Source of the DNA: an uncultured Prochlorococcus sp.
GTDB lineage: Bacteria; Cyanobacteriota; Cyanobacteriia; PCC-6307; Cyanobiaceae
Reading direction: 5' to 3'
Length of the DNA: 64,000 nucleotides
Assembly (NCBI GenBank): GCA_902520485.1
Contig: CABYNZ010000001.1
Location: 62,001 to 126,000, forward strand
The notes under the pieces are model-generated. The model searched no databases, had not been told where the DNA came from, and saw nothing but the letters and a program-made list of their open reading frames with translations. Shown in pieces: positions 9,477-18,731 of this stretch; within the stretch, counting starts at the first letter, position 1, and every line of letters starts with the position of its first letter. Position numbers and translations under genes: made by a program.

Positions 9477-10532
9477 TCACCAGGGATCATCAATTTCAAA
9501 CTTTTCTGGTTTTTTGTTATCTTGCACTAAATTTTGTTCATCTAGTGGTTCAATATCTAAAGTTTCAGTCGCATTTTGAATTGGTCTTTTCGAAGCTAAA
9601 TTAGTAGTTGATTGTTTCTTTTGCTTAAAATCAATATTGTTTTTTTCATCTATTTGATTAATACTATTTTGATTCTGGATCTGATCAGAATCATCATTAT
9701 CCATGTATAGCTTTTTTCTATTATTTATTGATTCTTCAGAACCCTTTATTTCAACATATTCAAGTTCATTTTCATAATCATTTTCATAATCATCTTCATA
9801 ATCATCTTGTTCAACAACTTCTTCATATTCCTCGACCAAATTATTTTGCTGTTCTGATTCAGAACCTGAAAGCAACTGATTCTCAACAGGTACAAGATTT
9901 GCTGAGTATCCATTGACCTCCCTTTCATCCCATGAAGAACCACCTACTCCAAGTTTTTCAAGTAGTCCACTACTTAGTTGCTTCAATTTCTCTTCCGCAC
10001 CTTCATAAACAATAATCCTATCGGTACCACTACTTACAATTTCCTCAACAGGTATTTCCCAAGTACTTAAAACTCCCTCACCTAAAAGCGGAACACCAAC
10101 AGCACCCATAACAAGAGATATCAAATCCCCAGTCTCAATATCAAAAGAAAAGCCAAGAACTCTTCCTAAAAGTTGTCCAGATTCTGTAATCACTTGACAA
10201 TTAATTACCTTCCCATATCTTTCTGGAGAGAAACTCTCACTCAAAGAATCAAGGGAGTCAACTAATATGACATCTCCAACTTGCTTTATACTTTCTAAAG
10301 GCATCCATTTTGGCAAACCCGGTAAAAATCTTGTAAGTGGATTATCTCTTAGTCCCAGAGCGACCACCTCTCTTCTATCAATATCAACAACAACTTCGCC
10401 TACTACGCCTAGCCGCCTACCAGTATCAGTAGTTATCACTTGTGTTCCCATTAATTCTGACCTTAACCATAAACGTTCACTAGGAACCGAGTTAGGGAGA
10501 TTCTTATTAGCAGATGTGTTAGACAAGCTCAT
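9477..10532 (-). CDS. PRC-barrel domain protein with acidic tail
   Basis: Two PRC-barrel units are visible: residues about 20-95 (LMGTQVITTDTGRRLGVVGEVVVDID) and 105-180 (GKVINCQVITESGQLLGRVLGFSFDIETG). PRC-barrels are small beta-barrels found in the photosynthetic reaction-centre H subunit and in RimM; in cyanobacteria the two-barrel protein is conserved but uncharacterised. Residues 230-351 are low complexity, very rich in Glu, Asp and Asn, probably disordered. No membrane segment or signal peptide. Same strand as smc, ending 45 bp beyond the smc stop. Confidence 0.82.
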   Translation of the reverse strand: MSLSNTSANKNLPNSVPSERLWLRSELMGTQVITTDTGRRLGVVGEVVVDIDRREVVALGLRDNPLTRFLPGLPKWMPLESIKQVGDVILVDSLDSLSESFSPERYGKVINCQVITESGQLLGRVLGFSFDIETGDLISLVMGAVGVPLLGEGVLSTWEIPVEEIVSSGTDRIIVYEGAEEKLKQLSSGLLEKLGVGGSSWDEREVNGYSANLVPVENQLLSGSESEQQNNLVEEYEEVVEQDDYEDDYENDYENELEYVEIKGSEESINNRKKLYMDNDDSDQIQNQNSINQIDEKNNIDFKQKKQSTTNLASKRPIQNATETLDIEPLDEQNLVQDNKKPEKFEIDDPW

Positions 10533-10577
10533 AAATTTCTTTTTATCATTCTGACGTATAAATTTAAAAAAGTGTGT

Positions 10578-13500
10578 TTATGCAGCATTTGGTAACCCAA
10601 GAACTTGAGTATTAGCCCCTCTTGCTTGCGCAACCCCAATTGTTCGTTCAGATGCACTAATCATAGGCCTTCTATGACTTACGACTATAAATTGAGCGTT
10701 TGATGACTGATTTAATATTAGTTTTGACAACCTTTCAACATTAATACCATCTAAAAAACTATCAACCTCATCTAATGCATAAAAAGGTGAAGGCTTATAC
10801 TTTTGCAAAGCAAATAAAAAACTTAAAGCAGTTAACGATTTTTCACCACCTGACATAGAGGCTAATCTTCTGACATTTTTTCCCTTGGGATGAGCCACTA
10901 AAGTTAATCCTCCTTCTAAAGGAGAATTAGGATTTTCAAGTTGAAGAAATCCATCTCCATCAGATAAATTTGCAAAAATTTCTCTAAAATGTTTATCAAC
11001 TTCTGTAAATGCTTGCATAAAAGCTTCTTGACGCATCGTTGATACAGTTTCTATTCTCAGCAATAATTCAGATCTTTCATTAGATAGAATTTCTAATTTT
11101 TCTCGCAAACCATTTAATCTCTCAATTAATTCTTCTAGTTCATCAAGAGCCAACATATTAACAGGTTCTAAGCTTTGTAGTTTTGCATTTATAATCGAAA
11201 TTTCTGATTGCAAAGATTCAAGACTCTTCCCTTCATATTCTCCAAACTCTGGGGAAGGATTAGGTAGATCTTTTTTATAATTATCTAATTTTATTTTCTC
11301 GCTCCTCATCTCTTCTTTAAGGGAATGCATATCCCTTTCAAGATATTCAAGCTTTAACAGATAGTTATTATATTCTTGCCTTTTATTTGAAATTGAAGAG
11401 TTTAATTCATCTCTTTTCCTTCTCAATAAACCTAAATCCTTCTCTAGAGAATTTTTTTGATTATCGAGATCTGAAAGTTCTTTTTTAAATTGATCTCTTT
11501 TTTCTATCCATTCACTATGAGCAATTGAGAGTTGTTTAATAGATTCCTGCAAGTTTTTTTCTTGTATTAAAGTAATTTTTAATGAATTATTGATACGCTC
11601 TTTATTTAAAGCAAATTGATTCTTTTTATCTATTAATGTATTTCTCTCCTTAGTAAGTAATTCAAGTTTTTTATCAAGATTATTAAAATCATCATTAAAA
11701 GCTATTAATGATGATTTTTGGTTTTTTTCATAATTTGCCTTTTGAATGATTTGTAGTTGATCAAACTTATCGTGATAAGGCTTCAATTCATTTTTTAAAT
11801 GACCTAACTCGTTAACTAATAAATTATTAGCAGTATTAAGTTTATTTAACCTCGATTTACAATCCTCAATTCTCTGCGAGATAGCTTTAAGAGAATCTTG
11901 ATTTACTTCAATTTCTTTATTAAATGAGGCACAATCCTCAATTATTTGACTGCGGTTAGAATTTAATATGCTAAGTCTATTATTTTTTTGTATCAAATCA
12001 TTATTTGACTCTTTTAAGGCTTCTTCGATAACTAATAATCTTTCTTTTATAGGACTGGAATCATCAATATCATTATTAATTCCAAACCTATAAGCCAAAT
12101 CTTTATTTAACTTACTACCTCCTGTAATAGCACCACTTGCTTCTAATAATTCACCACTTAAGGTAACCAACCTATTTTTTTGTGTAGATAATCTAGCTGA
12201 GGATAAGTCTGAAAAAACCAAAGTATCGCCAAAAACATATCGAAAAACATCTGAATAAACTTCATCAAAAGTAATTAGATTAATAGCTTTATCAATAAAT
12301 CCATTCTCCCTGTTATTTTCAAATCTTGAAATTGCATAATTCTTTTTTTGACTTTTTATTCTATTTAAAGGTAAAAAAGTTAATCTTCCCGCTTTCTTCT
12401 TTTTGAGAATTTCAATTGCTTTTGCAGCAATATGATCATTATCAACAACAATTTGTCCTAACCTATTTCCAGCAGCAATTTCTAATGCATATCTATTTTT
12501 CTCACTGACCTCTCCAAGTTGAGCTACATAGCCATGTATACCCTCTAACCCTGCTTCTAAGAGAATTCTGAGAGCATATGAACCTCTAGATTCGTTTAAA
12601 GCTTCCTTCCTGCTTTCGAATCTAGATAAATCCTTTTCAAGCCTTAATTGCTCGTTATTTAGCCTTGATTTAGTTTTAATTAATAAATCGATTTCATTTT
12701 TTAAAGAATTAATTTCTGCGTTATTACTTGCCAAGTTTTTATTCTTTGTATCGGAAGTCTCTTTTTTGCTTTGATTTCCCTGAAAAAGTTTCTGCTTTTC
12801 TAAGTCTAAGGATTCGATTTGTGACAATATCTCATCTTTTTGTATATTATTTTGAATAGTTTCTTCTTCAATTTTCCTTTTTTTTATTTCCAAAGGATTA
12901 ATTTGATTTTTTATACTTTCAAGCTCAGCATTTAATTTGATACTTTGTTTTGAAAATTCTCCAGATTCTCCAGCCGCATCAGAAAGTTTTTTTCTGGATA
13001 GTTTGTGTTTTAAAGTGAGATCATCAATTTGCAAGTTCAATTGATTTAAAAAATTATCATCGAAATTTTCTTTTCTCATCTTTTCTGATTCAATATTTCT
13101 TTTAGAAATTGCAATTTCATCTCTCTGCTTTTGTAATTTAATACCTTCTTCTTTATTCAGACTTGATATCCTATCAAGTTCTCTCAAGCTAGAATTAATA
13201 CTTCCAATATCAGAATTCACTTTAATCAATTTATCCTCGCCTTTCTCCTTAAGCTCATCAACAAGTATTTTCAAAGCATCTTCTAAGACTGATATTTCTT
13301 TAGTAATAGATTCTTTTTGTTTATTAAATAAAATTTTATTTTTTTCAATTTCACTCTCTTTTTTTTCTATAGATTCAACATGTTTAACTTGTTTTTCAAA
13401 AATAAGAACTTTCTCTAATTCCATTATTTGTAATAGTTTTGCCTTTAACTCTTTATATCGCTTTGCTTTTTCACATTCTTTTTCAAGCTTATTTTTACTA

Positions 13501-14168
13501 GATTGCAATTCATTTTCTAAAATTTCAAATCTTTCTTGTCTTTCGAAAACGTCATTTAATTTTGCATTAGTTTGTTCTATTCTTGTATCAAAAAGTGCGA
13601 CTCCTGCTAATTCATCAATAAGATTTCTCCTCTCCTTATTATTCATTGATACTATTCTTGTTACATCACCCTGCATAACAACATTGCTACCCTCAGGATC
13701 AACACTTATATCTCTTAATATTCTCTGTATTTGTTGCAAGGTACATTGTTTGCCATCAGAAGTATAAGTAGAAGCATAAGAACCACCAGGCATAAGCCTT
13801 AATTTTCTAGAAACTACCCATTCTTTTTGACCTTTATTAAGGGCAATTTCTTCTTCTTCTAATTCCAAAGGCGGAAGGTCCTCTCTGGGAGAGCAATCTT
13901 GAATATTAAATTTTACTGATACAGATGTTTCTGATGACTTACCCTCTTTAACTTTGGAGTTATTTATTAGATCTGGTAATCTTTCAGCCCTCATCCCTCT
14001 ACTATTAGCTAGACCTAAACAGAATAAAATTCCATCTAAAATATTACTTTTCCCAGAACCGTTAGGGCCCGTAACCACCGTGAAACCTTCTTCAAGAGGA
14101 ATTTTCACATTTCCCCCAAAAGATTTAAAATTTTCAAACTCGACCTGATTGATATGTACCAATCTCAA
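10578..14168 (-). CDS. smc: Chromosome segregation protein SMC
   Basis: Structural maintenance of chromosomes ATPase, 1196 residues, full length. N-terminal head: Walker A GPNGSGKSN (34-42) and Q-loop region VVMQGDVTRI. Two long coiled-coil arms flank a hinge (about 510-660, GIHGYVAQLGEV...GRLTFLPLNRI, then SGELLEASGAITGG). C-terminal head: signature MSGGEKSLTALSFLFAL, Walker B FYALDEVDSFLDG and the switch His in VVSHRRPM. The dimer, with ScpA/ScpB, organises and segregates the chromosome. Confidence 0.97.
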   Translation of the reverse strand: MRLVHINQVEFENFKSFGGNVKIPLEEGFTVVTGPNGSGKSNILDGILFCLGLANSRGMRAERLPDLINNSKVKEGKSSETSVSVKFNIQDCSPREDLPPLELEEEEIALNKGQKEWVVSRKLRLMPGGSYASTYTSDGKQCTLQQIQRILRDISVDPEGSNVVMQGDVTRIVSMNNKERRNLIDELAGVALFDTRIEQTNAKLNDVFERQERFEILENELQSSKNKLEKECEKAKRYKELKAKLLQIMELEKVLIFEKQVKHVESIEKKESEIEKNKILFNKQKESITKEISVLEDALKILVDELKEKGEDKLIKVNSDIGSINSSLRELDRISSLNKEEGIKLQKQRDEIAISKRNIESEKMRKENFDDNFLNQLNLQIDDLTLKHKLSRKKLSDAAGESGEFSKQSIKLNAELESIKNQINPLEIKKRKIEEETIQNNIQKDEILSQIESLDLEKQKLFQGNQSKKETSDTKNKNLASNNAEINSLKNEIDLLIKTKSRLNNEQLRLEKDLSRFESRKEALNESRGSYALRILLEAGLEGIHGYVAQLGEVSEKNRYALEIAAGNRLGQIVVDNDHIAAKAIEILKKKKAGRLTFLPLNRIKSQKKNYAISRFENNRENGFIDKAINLITFDEVYSDVFRYVFGDTLVFSDLSSARLSTQKNRLVTLSGELLEASGAITGGSKLNKDLAYRFGINNDIDDSSPIKERLLVIEEALKESNNDLIQKNNRLSILNSNRSQIIEDCASFNKEIEVNQDSLKAISQRIEDCKSRLNKLNTANNLLVNELGHLKNELKPYHDKFDQLQIIQKANYEKNQKSSLIAFNDDFNNLDKKLELLTKERNTLIDKKNQFALNKERINNSLKITLIQEKNLQESIKQLSIAHSEWIEKRDQFKKELSDLDNQKNSLEKDLGLLRRKRDELNSSISNKRQEYNNYLLKLEYLERDMHSLKEEMRSEKIKLDNYKKDLPNPSPEFGEYEGKSLESLQSEISIINAKLQSLEPVNMLALDELEELIERLNGLREKLEILSNERSELLLRIETVSTMRQEAFMQAFTEVDKHFREIFANLSDGDGFLQLENPNSPLEGGLTLVAHPKGKNVRRLASMSGGEKSLTALSFLFALQKYKPSPFYALDEVDSFLDGINVERLSKLILNQSSNAQFIVVSHRRPMISASERTIGVAQARGANTQVLGLPNAA

Positions 14169-14244
14169 GTCTCAATAGCTAAATAAGAATAACTAATTTG
14201 CAAAAATTCTCAATAGAAATATTACGTTTATTTATAAATGAATA

Positions 14245-14607
14245 TTAATAATTTTTGCTCAATCTACAAGAATTACCCGAAATTTCAAACAAACCAGAAA
14301 GAAGTTCACCATCTAAAATGAATCGATAATATTCAGAGTCCAATTTATCAGAAACATTTTTAAATATTCCATGATCAATTCTTTTTACAAACCCTCTATC
14401 ATCAGAAAGTTCATGTTCTATCCTGGATAGCCATAAAAGTCTATGATTTGGCTGCTTAGAAATTTCTATAGAAGCTTGATTTAATAAAGGTAGTTTTAAA
14501 AATTTCCAAGTTAAACAATCTATCCCATTTTCAACAAGAAAATCATAATGAATATCTATAGCTTTAGCGGAATAAACTTTATGTTCAAGCAAAACCCATT
14601 TATTCAT
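14245..14607 (-). CDS. Unknown small protein, possibly LigD 3'-phosphoesterase-like
   Basis: A 120-residue soluble protein. Its start, KWVLLEHKVYSAKAIDIHYDFLVE, then CLTWKF, resembles the 3'-phosphoesterase module of bacterial LigD, which opens with a His followed by HYDxRLE and SWAVP and cleans 3' DNA ends. Later blocks (RIEHELSDDRG, RIDHGIFKN) contain His/Asp/Glu that could be metal ligands. The similarity is judged by eye and is weak; no ligase or Ku is nearby. It lies 76 bp upstream of smc on the same strand. Confidence 0.55.
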   Translation of the reverse strand: MNKWVLLEHKVYSAKAIDIHYDFLVENGIDCLTWKFLKLPLLNQASIEISKQPNHRLLWLSRIEHELSDDRGFVKRIDHGIFKNVSDKLDSEYYRFILDGELLSGLFEISGNSCRLSKNY

Positions 14608-14689
14608 TATCTATTTGATAAATAAATCGAATCTATTTTCAAAACAAAGTTGAGTAAAGATATATTTTCTAAGAGATGTTTCCTGTTAT

Positions 14690-14827
14690 TTAATTACTTG
14701 CATCAGGAACAAATCTTAAAGCAATGAATAGCAAACTTCCAGCTCCAGCGATAGCTGCAGCTACTAATCCAAAATCTGTAGGGATTGTGCGAGATGCAAA
14801 AATTAATGATGCAAATGTAATATCCAT
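14690..14827 (-). CDS. Small one-helix membrane protein, unidentified
   Basis: A 45-residue reading frame (MDITFASLIFASRTIPTDF, then a helix about residues 19-38, GLVAAAIAGAGSLLFIALRF, ending VPDASN). An in-frame ATG at 14845 would add six residues. Composition and size resemble the low-molecular-weight thylakoid proteins of photosystems and cytochrome b6f, but I cannot match it to a named subunit. It occupies an otherwise empty gap between the 120-residue gene and a divergent gene at 15016. Confidence 0.6.
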   Translation of the reverse strand: MDITFASLIFASRTIPTDFGLVAAAIAGAGSLLFIALRFVPDASN

Positions 14828-15015
14828 GATGAAATTTAAACCCATTTAATAAATTCAGTAATAGCTTAACAAAACCTTCTTACAGAACAGAGTAGATAAA
14901 TAAAATGTAAATAAACTTTTATATGTTTATAATCTACATAAATCGCACAATTCTTTAGATAAGGGTTTCAAATTAAGAAAATAGGGTCTAATCTTAAAAT
15001 AAATAAGCTTAAATA

Positions 15016-15477
15016 ATGGAGACTTACCATCCTCCCAAAGAATTAGAAGAAAAAGAAGATAAATCTGATCTTCCTGAAAAAGAAGTTATCTTGGAAAAAT
15101 GGTTACTTGAAAAAATTGACCGTTTAATACCTTTAATAAAAGAAAAATGGCCTAACATTGCACAACAAACCCTTGAAGCCACAAAAGGGAGTATTGATGA
15201 TTTAGTTGAAGTAATAGCTAGCCATAGTGGAACCTCAGCAATTGGAATAAAAAGCCAACTATTTGAAATCATTGATTCAATAAGAGAAAACAATTGGGAA
15301 ATATCAGAAAAAATTGAGCCTATTGAAAGTCAATTAGAAGAATTATTAGAAGAGCTTAACAATACACTTAGACCAAAAATAGAAAGTCCAATTAGAAAAA
15401 AACCACTATTATCTATTGCTATTGCAGCTGGTATTGGTTTACTAATAGGAAGTCTCCTAAACAGTGGCAGAAAATAA
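15016..15477 (+). CDS. Membrane-anchored protein with C-terminal glycine-zipper helix (ElaB/YqjD-like)
   Basis: A 153-residue protein: a hydrophilic acidic N-terminal region, amphipathic helices through about residue 125, then one C-terminal membrane helix with small-residue spacing (LLSIAIAAGIGLLIGSLLN, about 132-150) preceded by RKK. This layout is that of the DUF883/YqjD/ElaB class, which anchors to the membrane and in E. coli associates with ribosomes. The holin-X-like gene follows directly, mirroring yqjD-yqjE. Assignment rests on architecture more than sequence. Confidence 0.6.
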   Translation: METYHPPKELEEKEDKSDLPEKEVILEKWLLEKIDRLIPLIKEKWPNIAQQTLEATKGSIDDLVEVIASHSGTSAIGIKSQLFEIIDSIRENNWEISEKIEPIESQLEELLEELNNTLRPKIESPIRKKPLLSIAIAAGIGLLIGSLLNSGRK

Positions 15478-15478
15478 T

Positions 15479-15865
15479 ATGGAAAAACCAAAAAATAAAA
15501 ACTTTGCAAATACAGCCTCCAGAATTTCAGCCATCGCAAGTTCAGTGATGGATTTGCATGTAAGAATAGCTCTTCAAGAAGTAGATAGAGAAAAAAGAAG
15601 ATTAATTAGTGGTGGAATATTTTTGGCAATTGGCAGCACATTATTATTATTAGTACTAATTTGCATCCATATTATTTTTTATCTTTTTCTAGCGAAATAT
15701 AATAACTGGAATATTGAATATAATTTATTACTCATAATATTTATCGATTTATTTCTTGCAGGCTTAAGTTTGAAGCTTGGAGGAAAATTAGCTAAAGGAC
15801 CATATCTTCCTCAAACATTAGAGGGTTTAGGCAAGACAACAAAGGCAGTTTTAGGCAAAAAATAA
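15479..15865 (+). CDS. Phage holin-X/YqjE-like membrane protein
   Basis: A 128-residue protein with two transmembrane helices (about 43-68 and 78-95), separated by a short turn, and a polar N-terminus. The pattern EVDREKRRLISGGIFLAIGS followed by a second hairpin helix fits the DUF1469/YqjE family, despite its holin name a general bacterial membrane protein. A GTG at 15464 overlaps the previous gene; the ATG at 15479 starts 1 bp after its stop, so the two are likely translated from one transcript. Confidence 0.65.
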   Translation: MEKPKNKNFANTASRISAIASSVMDLHVRIALQEVDREKRRLISGGIFLAIGSTLLLLVLICIHIIFYLFLAKYNNWNIEYNLLLIIFIDLFLAGLSLKLGGKLAKGPYLPQTLEGLGKTTKAVLGKK

Positions 15866-15866
15866 A

Positions 15867-16991
15867 TTACCTTATTAAATATTTTATCCATCTACAATCT
15901 ATCCCCCCATTGCTAACTGGAATTTTCAATGAGGATTTCATTTTCAAATATTTTGTTAATTTTCCATTTCCACTTAGCAGCCAAAATTCCCAGCCTGAAA
16001 AGTTCTTCTTTAGAAAGATTCCCATTTGTTCATATAGACAAATTAATTCATTTTCATCGCCCAATTTTTTGCCGTATGGAGGATTACATATAATGATCCC
16101 AGGTGTGCATTTTAATTTTAGTTCTAAAAAATCATTATTTATAACTTCAATATAATTTTCGAGTCCGGCTAATGATAAGTTTATACTCGCCTGCTCAAAA
16201 ACCTTTTTATTAATTTCACACCCTATTATTGGTGGTAATTTTTCATAATTTATAATTTTATTTTTTGCCTTATTTTTTTCATTAAGATAAATTTCTTTCC
16301 TAAAATCCAACCAATTCTCAAAAAGATATACTTGATCAATATTTATGGGAACTCCAAGGAATTGGTTGACTGCCTCAATTAAAAAAGTTCCCGAGCCACA
16401 CATAAAATCTATTAATGGAACTTTGCCATTCCATTGAGTCATATTTATCAATCCAGAAGCTAAATTTTCTTTCAATGGAGCATTTCCAATTGCGGGTCTA
16501 TAGCCTCTTTTGTGTAAGCTTTCAACGCTGCTTTGAAGACTGAGAATTGCTTCATTATTATTTAAATGCAGATGAATTATAAAATCAGGATTATCTAGAG
16601 AAATATTTGATCTTTTATTCCAAACTGCCTGTTGCAAATCAGTTATAGAATTTTTTACTTCAAGAGCAGTGAAATGCGTATGACTTAAAGAAGATGTTCT
16701 CCCAGTTACTTGAACATTAAACGTTTTATCAAAGTGCAACCAATTTAACCAATCAAATGAATCTCTAACCCCCGCATATAAAGATTGCCTGTCATAGCAA
16801 TTAAAACTTGCAATTTCTCTATAAAAACGAAAAGCTAATCTGGAATAGAAATGAACTCTATAAAAAGTTTCAAAATCACATTCAAAATTAATAAATCTTT
16901 TATAAGTATTAATATTAAATCCGCCTAAATTAGAAATTTCTTCTGCTAAAGATTTCTCTAGTCCCTCCGGAGATGATGCCACTACATTCAT
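15867..16991 (-). CDS. THUMP-domain rRNA N2-guanine methyltransferase (RlmL/YcbY-type)
   Basis: A 374-residue SAM-dependent methyltransferase. N-terminal residues 1-170 form the ferredoxin-like/THUMP RNA-binding part, including LHKRGYR. The Rossmann methyltransferase domain shows the SAM loop LIDFMCGSGTFLIEA (about 199-213), the acidic residue after beta-2 in IIGCEINKK, and the catalytic NPPYG of the N-methyltransferase class. Related enzymes modify 23S rRNA. It ends 1 bp from the convergent YqjE-like gene. Confidence 0.85.
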   Translation of the reverse strand: MNVVASSPEGLEKSLAEEISNLGGFNINTYKRFINFECDFETFYRVHFYSRLAFRFYREIASFNCYDRQSLYAGVRDSFDWLNWLHFDKTFNVQVTGRTSSLSHTHFTALEVKNSITDLQQAVWNKRSNISLDNPDFIIHLHLNNNEAILSLQSSVESLHKRGYRPAIGNAPLKENLASGLINMTQWNGKVPLIDFMCGSGTFLIEAVNQFLGVPINIDQVYLFENWLDFRKEIYLNEKNKAKNKIINYEKLPPIIGCEINKKVFEQASINLSLAGLENYIEVINNDFLELKLKCTPGIIICNPPYGKKLGDENELICLYEQMGIFLKKNFSGWEFWLLSGNGKLTKYLKMKSSLKIPVSNGGIDCRWIKYLIR

Positions 16992-17030
16992 ATACGATAA
17001 AACTTAGTAAAAAACTATTCAATAACCATT

Positions 17031-17050
17031 TTGCCTGTCAGAATATAAAT
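17031..17050 (+). promoter_or_regulatory. Possible ssrA promoter
   Basis: A TATAAAT box at 17044-17050 lies just upstream of the tmRNA acceptor segment and is the only -10-like element between the divergent methyltransferase gene and the RNA. A convincing -35 is not seen, as is common in this AT-rich genome. Confidence 0.3.
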
Positions 17051-17054
17051 GTCC

Positions 17055-17114
17055 AATTGGACTAGGTGATCTCAACCGATGTTTCGGACAGCGGTTCGAT
17101 TCCGCTCAACTCCA
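17055..17114 (+). ncRNA. ssrA: tmRNA acceptor piece (3' half) of permuted ssrA
   Basis: The tRNA-like 3' half comes first in the gene. The T-arm AGCGG-TTCGATT-CCGCT is at 17090-17106, followed by CAACTCC (17107-17113), which pairs with GGGGTTG at 17121-17127, and discriminator A at 17114. The next bases are CTA, so CCA must be added after processing. The 5' boundary is approximate. In this arrangement the precursor is cut to give a two-piece tmRNA that rescues stalled ribosomes. Confidence 0.88.
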
Positions 17115-17120
17115 CTATTT

Positions 17121-17291
17121 GGGGTTGTAATGGTTTCGACGGGGCATAAGGAAGGTGACTGAAGCCGGCTCGGTTAGAGCAAAAACACAAATGCTAACAA
17201 AATCGTTAGTTTCTCCCGTCAAACAGCACCAGTTGCTGCTTGATCCTAAAGGAGATGGGGTTATATCAGCCTTATCAACCAAATGATACGA
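17121..17291 (+). ncRNA. ssrA: tmRNA coding piece (5' half with tag) of permuted ssrA
   Basis: Begins GGGGTTGTAATGGTTTCGAC, the universal tmRNA 5' end forming the acceptor stem with the upstream acceptor piece. The tag frame is GCT at 17193 to GCT at 17240, then TGA (17241-17243), encoding ANKIVSFSRQTAPVAA, a typical degradation tag ending in small hydrophobics for ClpXP. Only 6 bp separate the two mature pieces. The 3' boundary is placed before the terminator hairpin. Confidence 0.92.
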
Positions 17292-17317
17292 GGAGTCTGG
17301 AAGGACTCCACTTTTTT
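17292..17317 (+). terminator. Intrinsic terminator of ssrA
   Basis: GGAGTC (17292-17297) and GACTCC (17304-17309) form a 6-bp stem, extended by a T-G pair around the loop GGAA, followed by a run of six T from 17312. It is the clearest rho-independent terminator in the window. Confidence 0.8.
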
Positions 17318-17472
17318 GAAATAACTAAGAAGTTGTAATAGATAATTTATTGGTGTGTAAATATTGCTGCAAATGCTTGTATTAAAAAGAATTTTTTTAA
17401 TTTTATAAGTATAAATACTGAGAAGATAAGTTTTAAATTAATTTATCTTATTAAAAAATCGAATCTTGCAAA

Positions 17473-17610
17473 ATGGAATCTAATAAAAAATTAAATGACT
17501 TGATAATAAATCTCAAACCAAAAGTTATTAGATTCACTGGCGAAAAATTTCCCAATGAACTATGGAATAGTGGTTATGAAATAAAAAAAAATAAGAAAAT
17601 ATCTAGCTAA
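17473..17610 (+). CDS. Hypothetical 45-residue protein
   Basis: An ATG-started frame downstream of ssrA: MESNKKLNDLIINLKPKVIR, then FTGEKFPNELWNSGYEI and a Lys-rich tail. Hydrophilic, no signal or membrane segment, no recognised family. It is convergent with the aldo/keto reductase, 8 bp from its end. Its phrasing (mixed residues, GEKFPNELW) looks protein-like rather than random AT-rich sequence, but this is a weak argument. Confidence 0.4.
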   Translation: MESNKKLNDLIINLKPKVIRFTGEKFPNELWNSGYEIKKNKKISS

Positions 17611-17618
17611 AAATTTAA

Positions 17619-18581
17619 TTAAATGCTTGAAAAAGGATTTTTAGGCATTTTTTTTAAACATTTTTTTGACAATTCCTGAAGTTCTTTAAATTCACTTTTA
17701 GTTAAATTCCACTTGAATACATTCGATACATCTATAACTTGAGATTTTTTTCGCATTCCAACGAGCGGAATAGCTCCTTGATAACAACACCAATTAATTG
17801 CTACTTGCGCTTGGGAAACTGATCTTTGATGTGCAATTCTTTTTAAACACTTCCGCAATTCATATGTTGGTTTTTTATAGTTTTCAAATAATGCATTGCG
17901 AATAAAACTTTTTTCTTTATTCTGTTCTTTATCTGGATCAATACAAAGTATTCCAAAGGACAAAGGACTATAAGCAAAAAAATCAATATTATTTTCGTCG
18001 CAAATTTTTTTTACCTGATATTTTTTTTCTAAATCGGGAGCAAGTAAAGAAAACTGTATTTGAACACTCTTTAGGTTCTGATCTCTTTTTGCTAAGAAAT
18101 TAATTAGTTTAATCAATCTTTTAGGGCCTATATTTGATAAACCTATTTGAAAATCAAAGCCTTTATCTTTTAAATCGCAAAGATTATTCAATAGTCCTAA
18201 TTCCTGCCAAGGATTATATTTTGCAGTTGACCAATGTAATTGCACTATATCTAATTTGTTATTAAGTCTTTCTAAACTTTTCAAAAAAGGTTTATTAAAA
18301 CCTCTCTTACCTATTCTCCAGGGATAAGGTGCAAGTTTGGTTGCAACTTGAATTCTTTTTTTCCTTGCTGAAGGAGTATTTAATAAAAATTTTCCTATCA
18401 AAAATTCACTTCTACCCTGAAGATTACCAGTACCGTAAGAATCTGCAGTATCAATTAGATCTAAACCTCTTCGTAAAGCTTCATCATATGTCTCACGTAA
18501 ATCATCGTCATTTGTAGATTGATAATTCCAGAAAAGTTTATTCCCCCAAGACCACGTACCTAATCCAATTCTTTTCTTCAC
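17619..18581 (-). CDS. Aldo/keto reductase
   Basis: A 320-residue NAD(P)H-dependent oxidoreductase with a (beta/alpha)8 barrel. The catalytic tetrad can be read: Asp and Tyr in LIDTADSYGTG, Lys in VATKLAPYPW and His in VQLHWS. The C-terminal coenzyme part includes AINWCCYQGAIPLVGMRKKSQV. The substrate is unknown; the family reduces a wide range of carbonyl compounds. Single gene, monocistronic by spacing. Confidence 0.92.
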   Translation of the reverse strand: MKKRIGLGTWSWGNKLFWNYQSTNDDDLRETYDEALRRGLDLIDTADSYGTGNLQGRSEFLIGKFLLNTPSARKKRIQVATKLAPYPWRIGKRGFNKPFLKSLERLNNKLDIVQLHWSTAKYNPWQELGLLNNLCDLKDKGFDFQIGLSNIGPKRLIKLINFLAKRDQNLKSVQIQFSLLAPDLEKKYQVKKICDENNIDFFAYSPLSFGILCIDPDKEQNKEKSFIRNALFENYKKPTYELRKCLKRIAHQRSVSQAQVAINWCCYQGAIPLVGMRKKSQVIDVSNVFKWNLTKSEFKELQELSKKCLKKMPKNPFSSI

Positions 18582-18731
18582 TAGTCAAATTAAATAAGGA
18601 ACTTTATAAGGTTATCTAAAAATATTAACTTCTTTAAAATATTTCAAAAAATAAGTTTTTAAAGCATAAAAATCAATTTCCCTTGACATTAAGAAATTAT
18701 TCTCCAAAGTAAGAGAAATAAAAATAAAAAA

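Noticed and set aside
9728-9943. His/Asn-rich and Met/Ile/Lys-rich short frames
   Set aside because: Both are shadow readings of the acidic repeat tail of the PRC-barrel gene.
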